In this document: one piece after another, positions 35,073-44,628 of the stretch | How positions within the stretch are numbered: position 1 is the first letter of the stretch | Layout of the letters: every line of letters starts with the position of its first letter | NCBI RefSeq assembly: GCF_014395975.1 | Contig: NZ_CP060714.1 | Location: forward strand, 4,216,001-4,280,000 | Origin: Diaphorobacter ruginosibacter | GTDB taxonomy: Bacteria > Pseudomonadota > Gammaproteobacteria > Burkholderiales > Burkholderiaceae_C | Direction of reading: 5' to 3' | Length of the DNA: 64,000 nt | Notes under the pieces: generated by a model | Told to the model about the DNA's origin: nothing | The model's database searches: none | Seen by the model: only the letters and a program-made list of their open reading frames with translations | Program-made: the position numbers and the translations under genes

Positions 35073-35438
35073 TCAGTTCAGCGCGTCGATCTTGGCCTGC
35101 AGTTCGGCCGGATCGACGGGCTTGGTGATGTAGCCGCGCGCGCCCTGGCGCATGCCCCAGACGCGGTCGGTTTCCTGGTTCTTGCTCGTGCACATGATGA
35201 TCGGCACATCGGCAAACAACGGATCGCGCGAGATCGTGCGGGTGAGCTGGAAGCCGTTCTGGCCGGGCATCACGACGTCCATCAGGATCAGGTCGGGCTT
35301 CTCTTCCGCGAGGCGCTTGATCGCCTCGTCCGCGTTTTCCGCGGTGCGCACCTGCAGACCGCGCTTTTGCAGCAAATCGGTCAGATACATCAATTCAGTT
35401 TTCGAATCATCGACAACCAGCACTTTCTGAATTGGCAT
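35073..35438 (-). CDS. pilH: PilH, single-domain response regulator
   Basis: A 121-residue stand-alone receiver. Acidic pair in VVDDSKTELMY, phospho-acceptor Asp in LILMDVVMPGQNGFQ (~53), Lys in YITKPVDPAEL. In Pseudomonas PilH acts on pilus retraction as counterpart of PilG. Its ATG shares one base with the pilG stop (TAATG). Confidence 0.92.
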   Translation of the reverse strand: MPIQKVLVVDDSKTELMYLTDLLQKRGLQVRTAENADEAIKRLAEEKPDLILMDVVMPGQNGFQLTRTISRDPLFADVPIIMCTSKNQETDRVWGMRQGARGYITKPVDPAELQAKIDALN

Positions 35439-35839
35439 TACTTAACTCCTTGATCCATGTTGCCGAACTGCTGCACAGCCTGCAGCAGCTGGTCTTTTGT
35501 AAACGGTTTGGTGAGGTATTCCTGACAGCCGACCATGCGGCCGCGCGCCTTGTCGAACACACCATCCTTGGAAGACAGCATGACCACGGGCGTGTCAGCG
35601 TACTTCGCGTTGCGCTTGATGATGGCGCATGTCTGATAGCCATCGAGCTTGGGCATCAGAATGTCGCAAAAAATCAATTGCGGCTGAAAGTCGTTGATCT
35701 TCGAGAGCGCGTCGAAACCGTCATCGGCCAGCAGCACGTCGTGGCCACCCTGCTTGAGAAAGATTTCTGCGCTGCGTCGAATGGTGTTGCTGTCATCGAC
35801 AACAAGCACTTTGAACGTAGGATTTGCTTCTGTAGTCAA
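35438..35839 (-). CDS. pilG: PilG, single-domain response regulator (TTG start)
   Basis: A 133-residue receiver. VVDDSNTIRRSAE, phospho-acceptor Asp in LIFCDILMPKLDGYQ (~60), Lys in YLTKPFTKDQL. PilG promotes pilus extension in the Pseudomonas system. No ATG stands near the expected N-terminus; TTG at 35839 with GGTAG about seven bases upstream is the best start, a weak codon that may keep PilG level low. Confidence 0.9.
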   Translation of the reverse strand: MTTEANPTFKVLVVDDSNTIRRSAEIFLKQGGHDVLLADDGFDALSKINDFQPQLIFCDILMPKLDGYQTCAIIKRNAKYADTPVVMLSSKDGVFDKARGRMVGCQEYLTKPFTKDQLLQAVQQFGNMDQGVK

Positions 35840-35888
35840 TTTCTACCGCTCCCGGGAATCTGAAAATCGCAAAGGCGATAGTTCTGCG

Positions 35889-36062
35889 TCAAATCTGCAC
35901 CATCTCGAAATCTTCCTTCCGAGCGCCGCATTCCGGACATGTCCAATTCATGGGTACCTGTTCCCATGGCGTATTCGGTGGAATACCATGCTCGGGAGCC
36001 CCCTCCGCCTCGTCATAGATCCACCCGCAAATCAAACACATCCAAGTTTTCGAGTCTGTCAC
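35889..36062 (-). CDS. rubA: Rubredoxin
   Basis: A 57-residue iron protein: CLICGWIYDEAEG and CPECGARKEDF provide the two C-x2-C pairs that bind one Fe; the aromatic core (W, Y, W, F) is intact. The frame begins at GTG 36062; no better start is available. Rubredoxin transfers single electrons to partners such as alkane hydroxylases, but its place directly before pilG is a common arrangement in beta- and gamma-proteobacteria with no proven link to pili. Confidence 0.92.
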   Translation of the reverse strand: MTDSKTWMCLICGWIYDEAEGAPEHGIPPNTPWEQVPMNWTCPECGARKEDFEMVQI

Positions 36063-36156
36063 AGCTTAAATAGCCTTCACATAGAATGCAACGATTGTAT
36101 CTAGACATCACGAAGAGATGCAGCTTTCGTGCCACCGGCTACGCTGGCACCTGTAC

Positions 36157-37110
36157 ATGAAACAAGACCCCACACTTCCCCATTCCACCCCGTCGGAGAA
36201 CGACGGTTCCGAAGAGGTCGCGGGCGCTGTCTGCGCAGTGACGTTCAACGCCAATGACCCCAGCGGGGCCGGAGGATTGATGGGAGACGCCATCGCCATG
36301 GCCTCCGTTGGCGCGCATGCTCTGACTATTGTGACCGGCACTTATGTCCGGGATACAACAGAGATTGTCGATTTCTTCCCTATTGACGACGAAGCTGTTT
36401 CAGATCAAGCACGTACCGTCTTCCAGGATATGCCGGTGCAGGCCATCAAGGTCGGGTTTGCGGGAAGCCCCGAGAATCTGGCCGTGATCGCCGAGCTGGC
36501 GGCCGACTATGCGGAGGTTCCGGTGGTCGCCTACATGCCCAACCTTTCCTGGTGGAGCGACGACCTCATTGACCAGTATCTGGATGCCTTCCAGGAATTG
36601 ATGCTTCCGCAAACCTCCGTGTTGGTAGGAAACCACAGCACCCTGCGCCGCTGGCTGCTTCCCGACTGGGACAGCGACCGCCCGCCGACTGCGCGCGAGA
36701 TCGCCATGGCTGCCTCGCAGCTCGGCGTGTCCTACACGCTCGTGACCGGCGTGCCCGTGGACAACCAGCATTTCGACAACGTGCTCACATCGGGCCAGGC
36801 GATTCTGGGCAGCGGACAGTTCGAGCGGCTCGAGGTCAGCTTCGCCGGCGCCGGCGATACCCTCTCCGCCGCGCTCGCAGCGCTCATCGCCTGTGACAAT
36901 GACCTCGGCGATGCCACGCGCGAGGCACTGCTCTACCTGGATGGTTGCCTGATGGCAGGTTATCGCCCGGGCATGGGCCAGCTGCTCCCCGACCGCATGT
37001 TCTGGGCCCAGCCCGATGACGACGAAGAAGACGACGAATCGTCCTCCGAATCCGGCGACGTCCCGGACGTCGATGCTTTTCAGATTCCTCCTCATGACAC
37101 ATCCCACTGA
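36157..37110 (+). CDS. thiD: Hydroxymethylpyrimidine/phosphomethylpyrimidine kinase
   Basis: A 317-residue ribokinase-fold enzyme of thiamine synthesis that phosphorylates HMP and HMP-P. The N-terminal motif [12 protein letters not shown] and the C-terminal anion-hole motif [14 protein letters not shown] are clear. The tail after residue ~285 is very acidic ([12 protein letters not shown]) and is extra to the family core. ATG at 36157. It diverges from the rubredoxin-pil operon and overlaps hemL by 17 bases. No TPP riboswitch is visible upstream. Confidence 0.88.
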   Translation: MKQDPTLPHSTPSENDGSEEVAGAVCAVTFNANDPSGAGGLMGDAIAMASVGAHALTIVTGTYVRDTTEIVDFFPIDDEAVSDQARTVFQDMPVQAIKVGFAGSPENLAVIAELAADYAEVPVVAYMPNLSWWSDDLIDQYLDAFQELMLPQTSVLVGNHSTLRRWLLPDWDSDRPPTAREIAMAASQLGVSYTLVTGVPVDNQHFDNVLTSGQAILGSGQFERLEVSFAGAGDTLSAALAALIACDNDLGDATREALLYLDGCLMAGYRPGMGQLLPDRMFWAQPDDDEEDDESSSESGDVPDVDAFQIPPHDTSH

Positions 37111-38398
37111 TTCAAACGTTTCCCTCTTCGAGCGCGCCAAGCAGGTCATCCCTGGCGGCGTGAACTCGCCCGTGCGCGCCTTCGCTGCGGTGGGCGGTAC
37201 CCCGCGCTTCGTGGAACATGCGCTGGGCGCGTACTTCTGGGACACCAACGGCCAGCAGTTCACCGACTACATCGGCAGCTGGGGTCCCATGATCCTGGGC
37301 CACGGCCACCCCGAGGTGATCGCCGAAGTCCAGAAGGCCGTTCTCGAAGGCTTCTCCTATGGTGCTCCGACCGAGCGCGAAGTGCAGCTGGCCGAGGCCA
37401 TCCTGAGGATCATGCCGTCGATGGACATGGTGCGCCTTGTCAGCTCGGGCACCGAAGCCGGCATGAGCGCACTGCGCCTGGCCCGGGGCTTCACGGGCCG
37501 CAACAAGATAATCAAGTTCAATGGCTGCTACCACGGCCATGCGGATTCGCTGCTGGTGAAGGCCGGCTCGGGCCTGGCGACCTTTGGCGCGTCGTCTTCC
37601 GCCGGGGTGCCTGCCGACGTGGTCAAGGACACCATCGTCCTCGAATACAACGACATCGGCCAATTGGAAGAAGCCTTTGCCAAGCTGGGCGGCGAGATCG
37701 CCTGCGTGATCATGGAGCCCATTGCAGGCAACATGAACTTCGTGCGTGCCTCGGTGGACTTCACGCGCCGCATCCGCGAGCTCACGCGGGAACATGGCGC
37801 ACTGATGATCTACGACGAGGTCATGACGGGATTCCGCGTCGCGCTCGGCAGCGCGCAAAGCCTGTATGCCCGGCAGATCGCAGGATTCCAGCCCGACATC
37901 ACGGTGATGGGCAAGGTGATCGGCGGCGGCATGCCCATGGCAGCGTTCGGCGCGCGGCGCGAGATCATGGAAAAACTCTCGCCGCTCGGCCCCGTGTACC
38001 AGGCAGGCACGCTGTCGGGCAATCCTATCGCCACGGCCTGCGGATTGAAGACACTGGAACTCATCAGCCAGCCGGGCTTCCACGATGCCCTGCACGCGCG
38101 CACCGGACGCCTGATGGCCGGCCTCAAGCAGGAAGCCGATGCGGCGGGCCTGCCCTTCAGCGTGGATCACCAGGGTGGCCTGTTCGGCTTCTTCTTCCTG
38201 CCCGAGCTGCCCACCAGCTACCCGCAGGTCATGAAGACCGACGGCAAGGTGTTCAACAAGTTCTTCCATGGCATGCTCGACCGCGGCCACTATTTCGCGC
38301 CCGCCCTCTACGAGGCCGGATTCGTGAGCAGCGCCCACACCGATGCGGACGTGGACAAGACGGTCGAGGCGGCGCGCGAGGTGTTCCGGACACTGTAG
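37094..38398 (+). CDS. hemL: Glutamate-1-semialdehyde 2,1-aminomutase
   Basis: A 434-residue PLP enzyme making 5-aminolevulinate from glutamate-1-semialdehyde (C5 pathway of heme synthesis). It begins in the family style ([21 protein letters not shown]), has [13 protein letters not shown] with the PLP-ring Asp, and [14 protein letters not shown] with the Schiff-base Lys. ATG at 37094, reading within the end of thiD. Confidence 0.96.
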   Translation: MTHPTDSNVSLFERAKQVIPGGVNSPVRAFAAVGGTPRFVEHALGAYFWDTNGQQFTDYIGSWGPMILGHGHPEVIAEVQKAVLEGFSYGAPTEREVQLAEAILRIMPSMDMVRLVSSGTEAGMSALRLARGFTGRNKIIKFNGCYHGHADSLLVKAGSGLATFGASSSAGVPADVVKDTIVLEYNDIGQLEEAFAKLGGEIACVIMEPIAGNMNFVRASVDFTRRIRELTREHGALMIYDEVMTGFRVALGSAQSLYARQIAGFQPDITVMGKVIGGGMPMAAFGARREIMEKLSPLGPVYQAGTLSGNPIATACGLKTLELISQPGFHDALHARTGRLMAGLKQEADAAGLPFSVDHQGGLFGFFFLPELPTSYPQVMKTDGKVFNKFFHGMLDRGHYFAPALYEAGFVSSAHTDADVDKTVEAAREVFRTL

Positions 38399-38411
38399 GA
38401 ACGTGGGTCTG

Positions 38412-38433
38412 CGGAGTGCATGACAGCACTCCG
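38412..38433 (+). terminator. Hairpin after hemL
   Basis: CGGAGTGC/GCACTCCG stem with a six-base loop, 14 bases after the hemL stop. No T-run follows, so termination is uncertain. Confidence 0.35.
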
Positions 38434-38585
38434 TGAGGAGCAATACGGGGAAGCCCTTCCCGCACAACACCCCGCCGGCCGCCGCATTCTTCTAAGATCG
38501 CGACGGGCCGGCCGGTCGGCGCTTCATGACGGTGTCATCGCGCATTGCAAGACTGGTCGGAGTACAACTCCAACCCGTCCATGCC

Positions 38586-40334
38586 ATGCGGCCGAACCGT
38601 CTCATCAATCTCATCGAACAATCCCCGGCAGCGTCCTCTACGAGCCGACGCACCTTCGTCCGGCAGCTCGCCTGGGGCGCAGCCGCCGGCCTGAGCGGCA
38701 CGCTCGCGGCCTGCGGCGGGGGTGGCTCCGACAATGGCACCGACCCCCAGGTCCAGTACCTGCATGGGGTCGCCAGCGGTGATCCGCTCACCGACCGCGT
38801 GATCCTGTGGACGCGCGTCTCGCCCGTCAGCGTGTTCGTGGGCGACATCGCCGTGCAGTGGGAAGTCGCGAGCGACAATGGTTTTCAGCGCATCGTCGCG
38901 CAGGGCCAGGCCCGCACGTCGGTGGACCAGGACTACACCGTCAAGGTCGACGTCGCGGGCCTGCAGCCGGCATCGGTCTACTACTACCGCTTTCGCGTGG
39001 CCACGCAGGCCTCGCAGGTCGGCCGCACCAAGACGCTGCCGCAGGGCGCCGTCAAGCAGGTCAAGCTGGCCGTGTTCTCATGCGCCAATTTCCCGCAAGG
39101 CTTCTTCAACGTCTACGGCGACGCGGCGACACATGCCGACGTGGACGCGGCGGTTCACCTGGGCGACTACATCTACGAATACGAAAAAGGCGTCTATGCC
39201 TCGCCGCAGGCCGCCGCCATGGGCCGCGTGGTCGATCCGGTCAATGAGACCGTCACGCTCAAGGACTATCGGCTGCGCCACGCGCAGTACAAGACCGACG
39301 CGCAGTTGCAGAAGCTGCATGCGCAGATGCCGATGATTGCCGTCTGGGACGACCATGAAATCTGCAACGATACCTGGAGGGATGGCGCCGAAAACCACCA
39401 GCCATCGGCCGAAGGGGACTTCGCGGTGCGCAAGGCCGCCGCGATCAAGGCGTACCACGAGTGGATGCCCACGCGCGTGGGCCGTGCGGAGATCATCTAC
39501 CGCAGCTTTGCCTTCGGCGACCTGCTTGCGCTGCACATGCTGGACACACGCGTCATCGGCCGCGACCAGCAGCTCGACTACGCCAAGCTGCTCAGTGTGC
39601 CCGCAGCGCAGTTGCCTGCCACGCTGCAGGCCGCGCTCGGCGACCCGGCACGCGAGCTCATGGGCAGCACGCAGACCGCATGGCTGCAGCAGGGCATGGC
39701 GGCCTCCAGGGCGACCTGGCAGGTGCTCGGCCAGCAGGTCGTGATGGGCCGCATGAACGTGCCCGCGCCCTTGCTGCTCGGCTTCATGGGCCTGCCAGGC
39801 GGCGTCTCGGTGGGTGAGTATCTGCGCATCGCAACGCTTGCGCGGACCCGCCCAGAGCAGCTCACTGCAGCGGACAAGGCCGTGCTCGCGCAGCCGAGCA
39901 TCCCCTACAACCTCGACGCCTGGGACGGCTACGCAGCGGCGCGGGAACGCGTGCTCGCGATGAGCCAGCAGCTCGGCAAGAACCTCGTGGTGCTCTCGGG
40001 GGACACGCACAACGCCTGGGCCAGCGTGCTCAAGACACAGGGCGGCGCCGCCGTGGGAGTCGAGTTTGCAACGGCATCGGTGAGCTCGCCGGGCTTCGAC
40101 GCCAACCTGTCCATCGAGCCGCCGGTCCTGAAAAATGCCCTCGAGACGCTGATCCCCGACCTGCGCTACTGCGACACGGCACGACGCGGCTACATGATCG
40201 TGACGGCAACGTCCGAGGCCTGCACATCACAATGGATCTATGTGGATACGGTGACCAGCACCACCTACAAGGCCAGTGCCGATGCCAGCTGGAAGGTACT
40301 CGCCGGGCGCCCCGGCGAGTTGGTCAAGGCCTGA
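38586..40334 (+). CDS. phoD: PhoD-type alkaline phosphatase/phosphodiesterase, Tat-exported
   Basis: A 582-residue secreted metallophosphatase. The N-terminus has the twin-arginine motif SRRTFVRQL (about residues 20-28), a hydrophobic stretch and LAACGGGG, which also fits a lipobox. The PhoD N-terminal domain starts at YLHGVASGDPLTDRVILWTR. Metal-site segments: VHLGDYIYEYEKG, AVWDDHEICNDTW, VVLSGDTHNAW. PhoD enzymes use Ca/Fe to release phosphate from mono- and diesters. The ATG at 38586 places the Tat motif correctly. It converges on the cytochrome gene with an 11-base overlap. No Pho box was identified. Confidence 0.9.
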   Translation: MRPNRLINLIEQSPAASSTSRRTFVRQLAWGAAAGLSGTLAACGGGGSDNGTDPQVQYLHGVASGDPLTDRVILWTRVSPVSVFVGDIAVQWEVASDNGFQRIVAQGQARTSVDQDYTVKVDVAGLQPASVYYYRFRVATQASQVGRTKTLPQGAVKQVKLAVFSCANFPQGFFNVYGDAATHADVDAAVHLGDYIYEYEKGVYASPQAAAMGRVVDPVNETVTLKDYRLRHAQYKTDAQLQKLHAQMPMIAVWDDHEICNDTWRDGAENHQPSAEGDFAVRKAAAIKAYHEWMPTRVGRAEIIYRSFAFGDLLALHMLDTRVIGRDQQLDYAKLLSVPAAQLPATLQAALGDPARELMGSTQTAWLQQGMAASRATWQVLGQQVVMGRMNVPAPLLLGFMGLPGGVSVGEYLRIATLARTRPEQLTAADKAVLAQPSIPYNLDAWDGYAAARERVLAMSQQLGKNLVVLSGDTHNAWASVLKTQGGAAVGVEFATASVSSPGFDANLSIEPPVLKNALETLIPDLRYCDTARRGYMIVTATSEACTSQWIYVDTVTSTTYKASADASWKVLAGRPGELVKA

Positions 40335-40788
40335 CCTGGCTGGCCGCCTCGGGGGCGGCGGGCGGCACCGCCATCACCCAGGCCGCCATCTGCTGCGATT
40401 GTTCCGGTGTGATCTGCGGATGGCGCGGCATGATCACGTTGCCCCAGATGCCTACGCTGCCTTCGCGGATCCGGCGTGCGAGGTGCTCCACTGCATAAGC
40501 CTCCCCCGCATACCGGGCCGAGATCGCCTCGAAGGACGGGCCCACGAAATGGCGCTGCATTCCGTGGCAGCGCATGCAGTCCGAACCCTCGATGAGTGCC
40601 TTGCCGGCAGCGAGCTCGGGCCGCGCCTCGAGCATGGATTTCATCGCATCGGCGGCGGGCGTGGGGCGCATGATGAGCCAGCCCACGTTGAGCACGCCGA
40701 ATGCGATCAGCGCCATGAAGATCACGATCGCCCAGCCAATCCACCTGGGGCGGCGGGGCACATCGTCTTCGTCGTAGCTATCCGTCAC
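40324..40788 (-). CDS. Membrane-anchored class I cytochrome c
   Basis: A 154-residue protein: cytoplasmic Asp-rich N-tail, one transmembrane helix (about 18-40, WAIVIFMALIAFGVLNVGWLI) and one c-type heme domain with CMRCH and distal Met in NVIMPRHP. Similar to c551/c5 monohaem cytochromes that carry electrons in the periplasm. The only start is GTG at 40788, ten bases after purH, so it may depend on read-through from the dusB-fis-purH run. Confidence 0.85.
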   Translation of the reverse strand: MTDSYDEDDVPRRPRWIGWAIVIFMALIAFGVLNVGWLIMRPTPAADAMKSMLEARPELAAGKALIEGSDCMRCHGMQRHFVGPSFEAISARYAGEAYAVEHLARRIREGSVGIWGNVIMPRHPQITPEQSQQMAAWVMAVPPAAPEAASQVRP

Positions 40789-40798
40789 GTCGGGAAGA

Positions 40799-42397
40799 TC
40801 AGTGACGGAAGTGACGCACGCCGGTGAACACCATGGCCACGCCGCGCTCGTTCGCCGCGTCGATCACTTCCTGATCGCGCATCGAGCCACCGGGCTGGGC
40901 GACGCAGGTAGCGCCCGCATCCACCACCACGTCCAGGCCGTCGCGGAACGGGAAGAACGCATCGCTCGCCACGACCGTGTTCTGGAGCGTGAGCTTGGCC
41001 GCCTCGGCCTTGATCGATGCGATGCGCGCGGAATCAAGGCGCGACATCTGGCCCGCGCCCACGCCCATGGTCATGCCGTTCTTGCAGAACACGATGGCGT
41101 TGGATTTCACGAACTTCGCCACCTTCCAGGCGAACAGCAGGTCCTGCAGCTCTTGCGGCGTGGGCTGCTTCACGGTGACGATCTTCAGGTCGGCCAGCTG
41201 CAATTCGTGGTTGTCCGCCGACTGCAGCAGGATGCCCGAGCCCACGCGCTTGGATTCCACGGCGTTGCGGCCGTTGTCCCAATCGGTCTTGCCGCCCTGG
41301 GGCAAGGCAATCTTCATCAGTCGCACGTTGACCTTCGCCTTGAAGATCTCGAGCGCCTCGGCGCTGAACTCGGGCGCCATCAGCACTTCGACGAACTGCT
41401 TGGACACCGCTTCGGCAGCGGCCTTGTCCACGGGGCGGTTGAACGCGATGATCCCGCCGAACGCGCTGGTCGGATCGGTCTGGAAGGCCTTGGCATAGGC
41501 CTGGTGTGCATCCTTGCCCACGGCCACGCCGCAGGGGTTGGCATGCTTGACGATCACACAGGCCGGCTCGTCGAAGCTCTTCACGCATTCCCATGCGGCA
41601 TCGGCGTCGGCGATGTTGTTGTACGAGAGCTCCTTGCCCTGCAGCTGCACGCCCGTGGCGAGCGAGCCGGGGGCCGGGTACAGGTCGCGGTACCACGCGG
41701 CCTGCTGGTGGCTGTTCTCGCCGTAGCGCAGATCCTGGATCTTGATGAACTGGGCATTCGCCTGGCCGGGGAATGCGGTGCGCTCGGGCACGTATTCCTC
41801 GGACAGCTTCTCGTCCTCGAACTTCACCGACGACAGATAGTCGGAGATCGCGCCGTCATACTGGGAAATGCGATTGAACGCGGCCACCGAGAGCTCGAAG
41901 CGCAGCTTGTTGGACAGCTTGCCGCCCGCCCTCAGCTCGGCCAGCACGGCATCGTACTGGTCGGCGGCCGTCACAACGCCCACGTCCTTCCAGTTCTTCG
42001 CGGCGGAGCGCACCATCGCGGGACCGCCGATGTCGATGTTCTCGATGGCGTCGGCCAGCGTGCAGCCCGCCTTGGCAACGGTGGCCTCGAAGGGATAGAG
42101 GTTCACCACCAGCAGGTCGATGGTGTCGATGCCGTGCTCCTGGAGAGCCGCCATGTGCTCGGGCAGGTCGCGGCGCGCAAGCAGGCCACCGTGCACCTTG
42201 GGGTGCAGCGTCTTCACGCGGCCATCCAGCATCTCTGGGAACTGCGTGACTTCGGCCACCTCGGTCACGGGCAGGCCCTTGTCGGCCAGCAGCTTGGCGG
42301 TGCCGCCAGTGGACAGCAGCTTCACGCCGAGGTTGTGCAGGGCTTGCGCAAATTCGACGATGCCGGTTTTGTCGGAGACGGAGATCAGTGCTTTCAT
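40799..42397 (-). CDS. purH: Bifunctional AICAR transformylase / IMP cyclohydrolase
   Basis: A 532-residue enzyme for the last two steps of IMP synthesis. Residues ~1-140 are the MGS-like cyclohydrolase domain ([38 protein letters not shown]). The remainder is the transformylase domain ([37 protein letters not shown]). ATG start. It follows fis on the same strand. Confidence 0.97.
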   Translation of the reverse strand: MKALISVSDKTGIVEFAQALHNLGVKLLSTGGTAKLLADKGLPVTEVAEVTQFPEMLDGRVKTLHPKVHGGLLARRDLPEHMAALQEHGIDTIDLLVVNLYPFEATVAKAGCTLADAIENIDIGGPAMVRSAAKNWKDVGVVTAADQYDAVLAELRAGGKLSNKLRFELSVAAFNRISQYDGAISDYLSSVKFEDEKLSEEYVPERTAFPGQANAQFIKIQDLRYGENSHQQAAWYRDLYPAPGSLATGVQLQGKELSYNNIADADAAWECVKSFDEPACVIVKHANPCGVAVGKDAHQAYAKAFQTDPTSAFGGIIAFNRPVDKAAAEAVSKQFVEVLMAPEFSAEALEIFKAKVNVRLMKIALPQGGKTDWDNGRNAVESKRVGSGILLQSADNHELQLADLKIVTVKQPTPQELQDLLFAWKVAKFVKSNAIVFCKNGMTMGVGAGQMSRLDSARIASIKAEAAKLTLQNTVVASDAFFPFRDGLDVVVDAGATCVAQPGGSMRDQEVIDAANERGVAMVFTGVRHFRH

Positions 42398-42507
42398 TTT
42401 GTACAGCGAAGGTTCAAGTCAATGGATCGTGGACGACCTTGCAGGCCGCTCGCTGCAAGATCTTTCCGCGTCGCCGGGCAGCGGCCGCGGTGTGTGGTTC
42501 TTTCAGC

Positions 42508-42741
42508 TCACAGCAGCTTGTGCTCCACAAGCTTCTTGCGCAGCGTGTTGCGGTTCAGGCCCAGCCATTCCGCCGCACGCGACTGGTTCTCGTTGGCGTG
42601 GGTCATCACCACCTCCAGCAGCGGCTTTTCGACCAGGCGGATGACCATGTCATACACGCCGTCGGGAGACTCCCCATCCAGATCGCGGAAATAGCTTTGC
42701 AGGCTCTCGCGAACGGACTCTTCAATGTTGTTCTTGCTCAT
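42508..42741 (-). CDS. fis: Fis family DNA-binding protein
   Basis: A 77-residue nucleoid protein/regulator. The C-terminal helix-turn-helix is intact (NQSRAAEWLGLNRNTLRKKL). N-terminal part shorter than E. coli Fis, as usual in beta-proteobacteria. The ATG at 42741 lies within the end of dusB (20-base overlap), the classic dusB-fis operon. Confidence 0.94.
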   Translation of the reverse strand: MSKNNIEESVRESLQSYFRDLDGESPDGVYDMVIRLVEKPLLEVVMTHANENQSRAAEWLGLNRNTLRKKLVEHKLL

Positions 42742-43798
42742 GGGTCGATTCCCTGAATTCCAATGCTGCGTCAGTCGATGGCGCAATTTCAACGCGCGGC
42801 AGGCGATCCATCCGTGCGCCCAGCGCATCGAAGTAGTCGGCCACCGCACGCCATTGCGCAGCGCAGTCATCCAAAGTGTTGATGTATTGCCTCAAGGCAT
42901 CGCCGCCGGGCAGCGCGCGCACATACCAGGCGATGTGCTTGCGCGCGCTGCGCACGCCGGTCAGCTCGCCGTAGAGCTGGTAGTGATCCTGCAGATGGTC
43001 GAGCAGCAGCTTGCGCACCTCGGCCACCAGCGGCGGCGCGAGATGCTCGCCCGTCGCGAGGAAGTGCCCGATTTCCCGAAAGATCCAGGGCCTGCCCTGC
43101 GCCGCACGCCCCACCATGACGGCATCGGCCCCGGTGATGGCAAGCACGTCGCGCGCCTTCTCGGGACTGTCGATGTCACCGTTGGCGACCACCGGCACCC
43201 CCACGGCATTCTTCACCGCCGTGATGGTGTCGTACTCGGCCGACCCCTTGTAGCCCTGCTCGCGCGTGCGGCCGTGCACCGTCAGCATCTGGATGCCCAC
43301 GCCCTCGAAGGCGCGCGCCAGCGTGACGGCATTGCGATGTTCGTCGCACCAGCCCGTGCGCATCTTGAGCGTGACCGGCACCTTGTAGGGCACGGCCGCC
43401 TCGACCACGACCTGGGCGATCTCCACGGCCAGCTTCTCGTTCTGCATGAGCGCGGAACCCGCCCATTTGTTGCAGACCTTCTTGGCCGGGCAGCCCATGT
43501 TGATGTCGATGATCTGGGCGCCACGCTCGATGTTGTAGACCGCGGCCTCCGCCATCATCTCGGCATCGGTGCCGGCAATCTGCACGGAGATCGGCCCCGG
43601 TTCACCCTCATGGTTCGCGCGGCGCGATGTCTTCAGGCTGTTCCACAGATCCTTGCGCGACGTGACCATCTCGCTGACCGCGTAGCCCGCACCCAGCGCC
43701 TTGCAGAGCTGGCGGAAAGGCCGGTCGGTGACACCCGCCATTGGCGCAACAAACAGGTTGTTTGCCAATGGAATAGGGCCGATGTGCAGGGCGGACAT
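42722..43798 (-). CDS. dusB: tRNA-dihydrouridine synthase B
   Basis: A 358-residue FMN-dependent TIM-barrel enzyme that reduces uridine in the tRNA D-loop. Motifs: APMAGVTDRPFR at the start, DINMGCPAKKVCNKWAGSAL with the catalytic Cys, VHGRTREQGYKGSAEY, VANGDIDSPE and MVGRAAQGRPW. The ATG at 43798 is chosen over one nine codons upstream by fit to the family N-terminus (PIPLANNLFVAPMAG). Confidence 0.95.
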   Translation of the reverse strand: MSALHIGPIPLANNLFVAPMAGVTDRPFRQLCKALGAGYAVSEMVTSRKDLWNSLKTSRRANHEGEPGPISVQIAGTDAEMMAEAAVYNIERGAQIIDINMGCPAKKVCNKWAGSALMQNEKLAVEIAQVVVEAAVPYKVPVTLKMRTGWCDEHRNAVTLARAFEGVGIQMLTVHGRTREQGYKGSAEYDTITAVKNAVGVPVVANGDIDSPEKARDVLAITGADAVMVGRAAQGRPWIFREIGHFLATGEHLAPPLVAEVRKLLLDHLQDHYQLYGELTGVRSARKHIAWYVRALPGGDALRQYINTLDDCAAQWRAVADYFDALGARMDRLPRVEIAPSTDAALEFRESTHEQEQH

Positions 43799-43987
43799 AG
43801 GGGAGTGTGCTGAAAAATGCGGCAATGCGCTTGAAAAGAGGCGCGATTATACCTGCCCAAATTTTAGGCAAACGGGAATACCGACAAGGCCAACGCGGAT
43901 GGTGGGGCTCCCGCTTGACGGCGGGCACCCACTGGGCATCCTCCCCACAGGGGAGGGACATGGCGCCGGCCCTACACTTGAAGCCCT

Positions 43988-44515
43988 ATGGAAATCTGGC
44001 TGCATCAACTGCTGGAATGGCTTGCCCTGCCCCAATTCGGGCTGAGCACGGTGTTTCTGGTGTCGTTCATCTCGGCAACGCTGCTGCCGCTTGGCTCGGA
44101 GCCGGCGGTGTTCGGCCTCATCAAGCTCAACCCGGACCTGTTCTGGCCCGCGGTGCTGGTGGCGACCGCCGGCAACACGCTCGGCGGCATGGTGAGCTGG
44201 TGGATGGGCCTCGGCGCACACAAGGCCTGGGACGCCGCCCGGCGGCGGCGCCTCGCCGGGCATCCGGAGCTGACCCACGACGCCAAGCCGCCGCGCGAAC
44301 TCACGCGCACCGAGCGCCGCGTGCGCATCTGGCTACGCCGCTTCGGGGCCAAGACCTGCCTGCTGAGCTGGCTGCCGGTGGTGGGCGACCCGCTGTGCGC
44401 CGTGGCCGGATGGATGCGCCTGCCGTTCTGGCCCTGCGCAGGCTACATGGCGATCGGCAAGTTCCTGCGTTACCTGGTGATGACGACCGTGCTGCTGCAC
44501 GCGGTGTCCATCTGA
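43988..44515 (+). CDS. YqaA-like / DedA-related small integral membrane protein
   Basis: A 175-residue protein with about four membrane-embedded segments. The pattern FLVSFISATLLPLGSEPAVFGLI, GNTLGGMVSWWMGL and RFGAKTCLLSWLPVVGDPLCAVAG is that of the YqaA branch of the VTT/SNARE-associated (DedA) superfamily, which includes lipid-flipping and envelope-homeostasis proteins. Function unknown. A Pro/Arg/Glu-rich charged loop separates the two halves. It stands alone, 25 bases before a MITE. Confidence 0.85.
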   Translation: MEIWLHQLLEWLALPQFGLSTVFLVSFISATLLPLGSEPAVFGLIKLNPDLFWPAVLVATAGNTLGGMVSWWMGLGAHKAWDAARRRRLAGHPELTHDAKPPRELTRTERRVRIWLRRFGAKTCLLSWLPVVGDPLCAVAGWMRLPFWPCAGYMAIGKFLRYLVMTTVLLHAVSI

Positions 44516-44539
44516 AGGACCGGGGCTGCGGAAGGCTAG

Positions 44540-44628
44540 GGAGCCTCTGCAAGACCCTCGCCAATCGGCTGGACGCGGATCGCCCGAGGCCGCGTTCAGA
44601 CGATGGCAGGGAGTTTTGCAGAGGCTCC
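44540..44628. mobile_element. 89-bp MITE, IS5-family-like, with CTAG target duplication
   Basis: Perfect 13-base terminal inverted repeats GGAGCCTCTGCAA (44540-44552) and TTGCAGAGGCTCC (44616-44628), with further imperfect inward pairing. It is flanked on both sides by CTAG (44536-44539 and 44629-44632), the target preference and duplication expected of IS5-family (IS427/IS1031-like) transposases. No coding capacity. It sits exactly at the end of the gene on its right, whose TAG stop lies in the CTAG. Confidence 0.75.

Noticed and set aside
36063..36156. TPP riboswitch upstream of thiD
   Set aside because: Only ~90 bases between divergent starts and no THI-box (CTGAGA) or paired arms seen.
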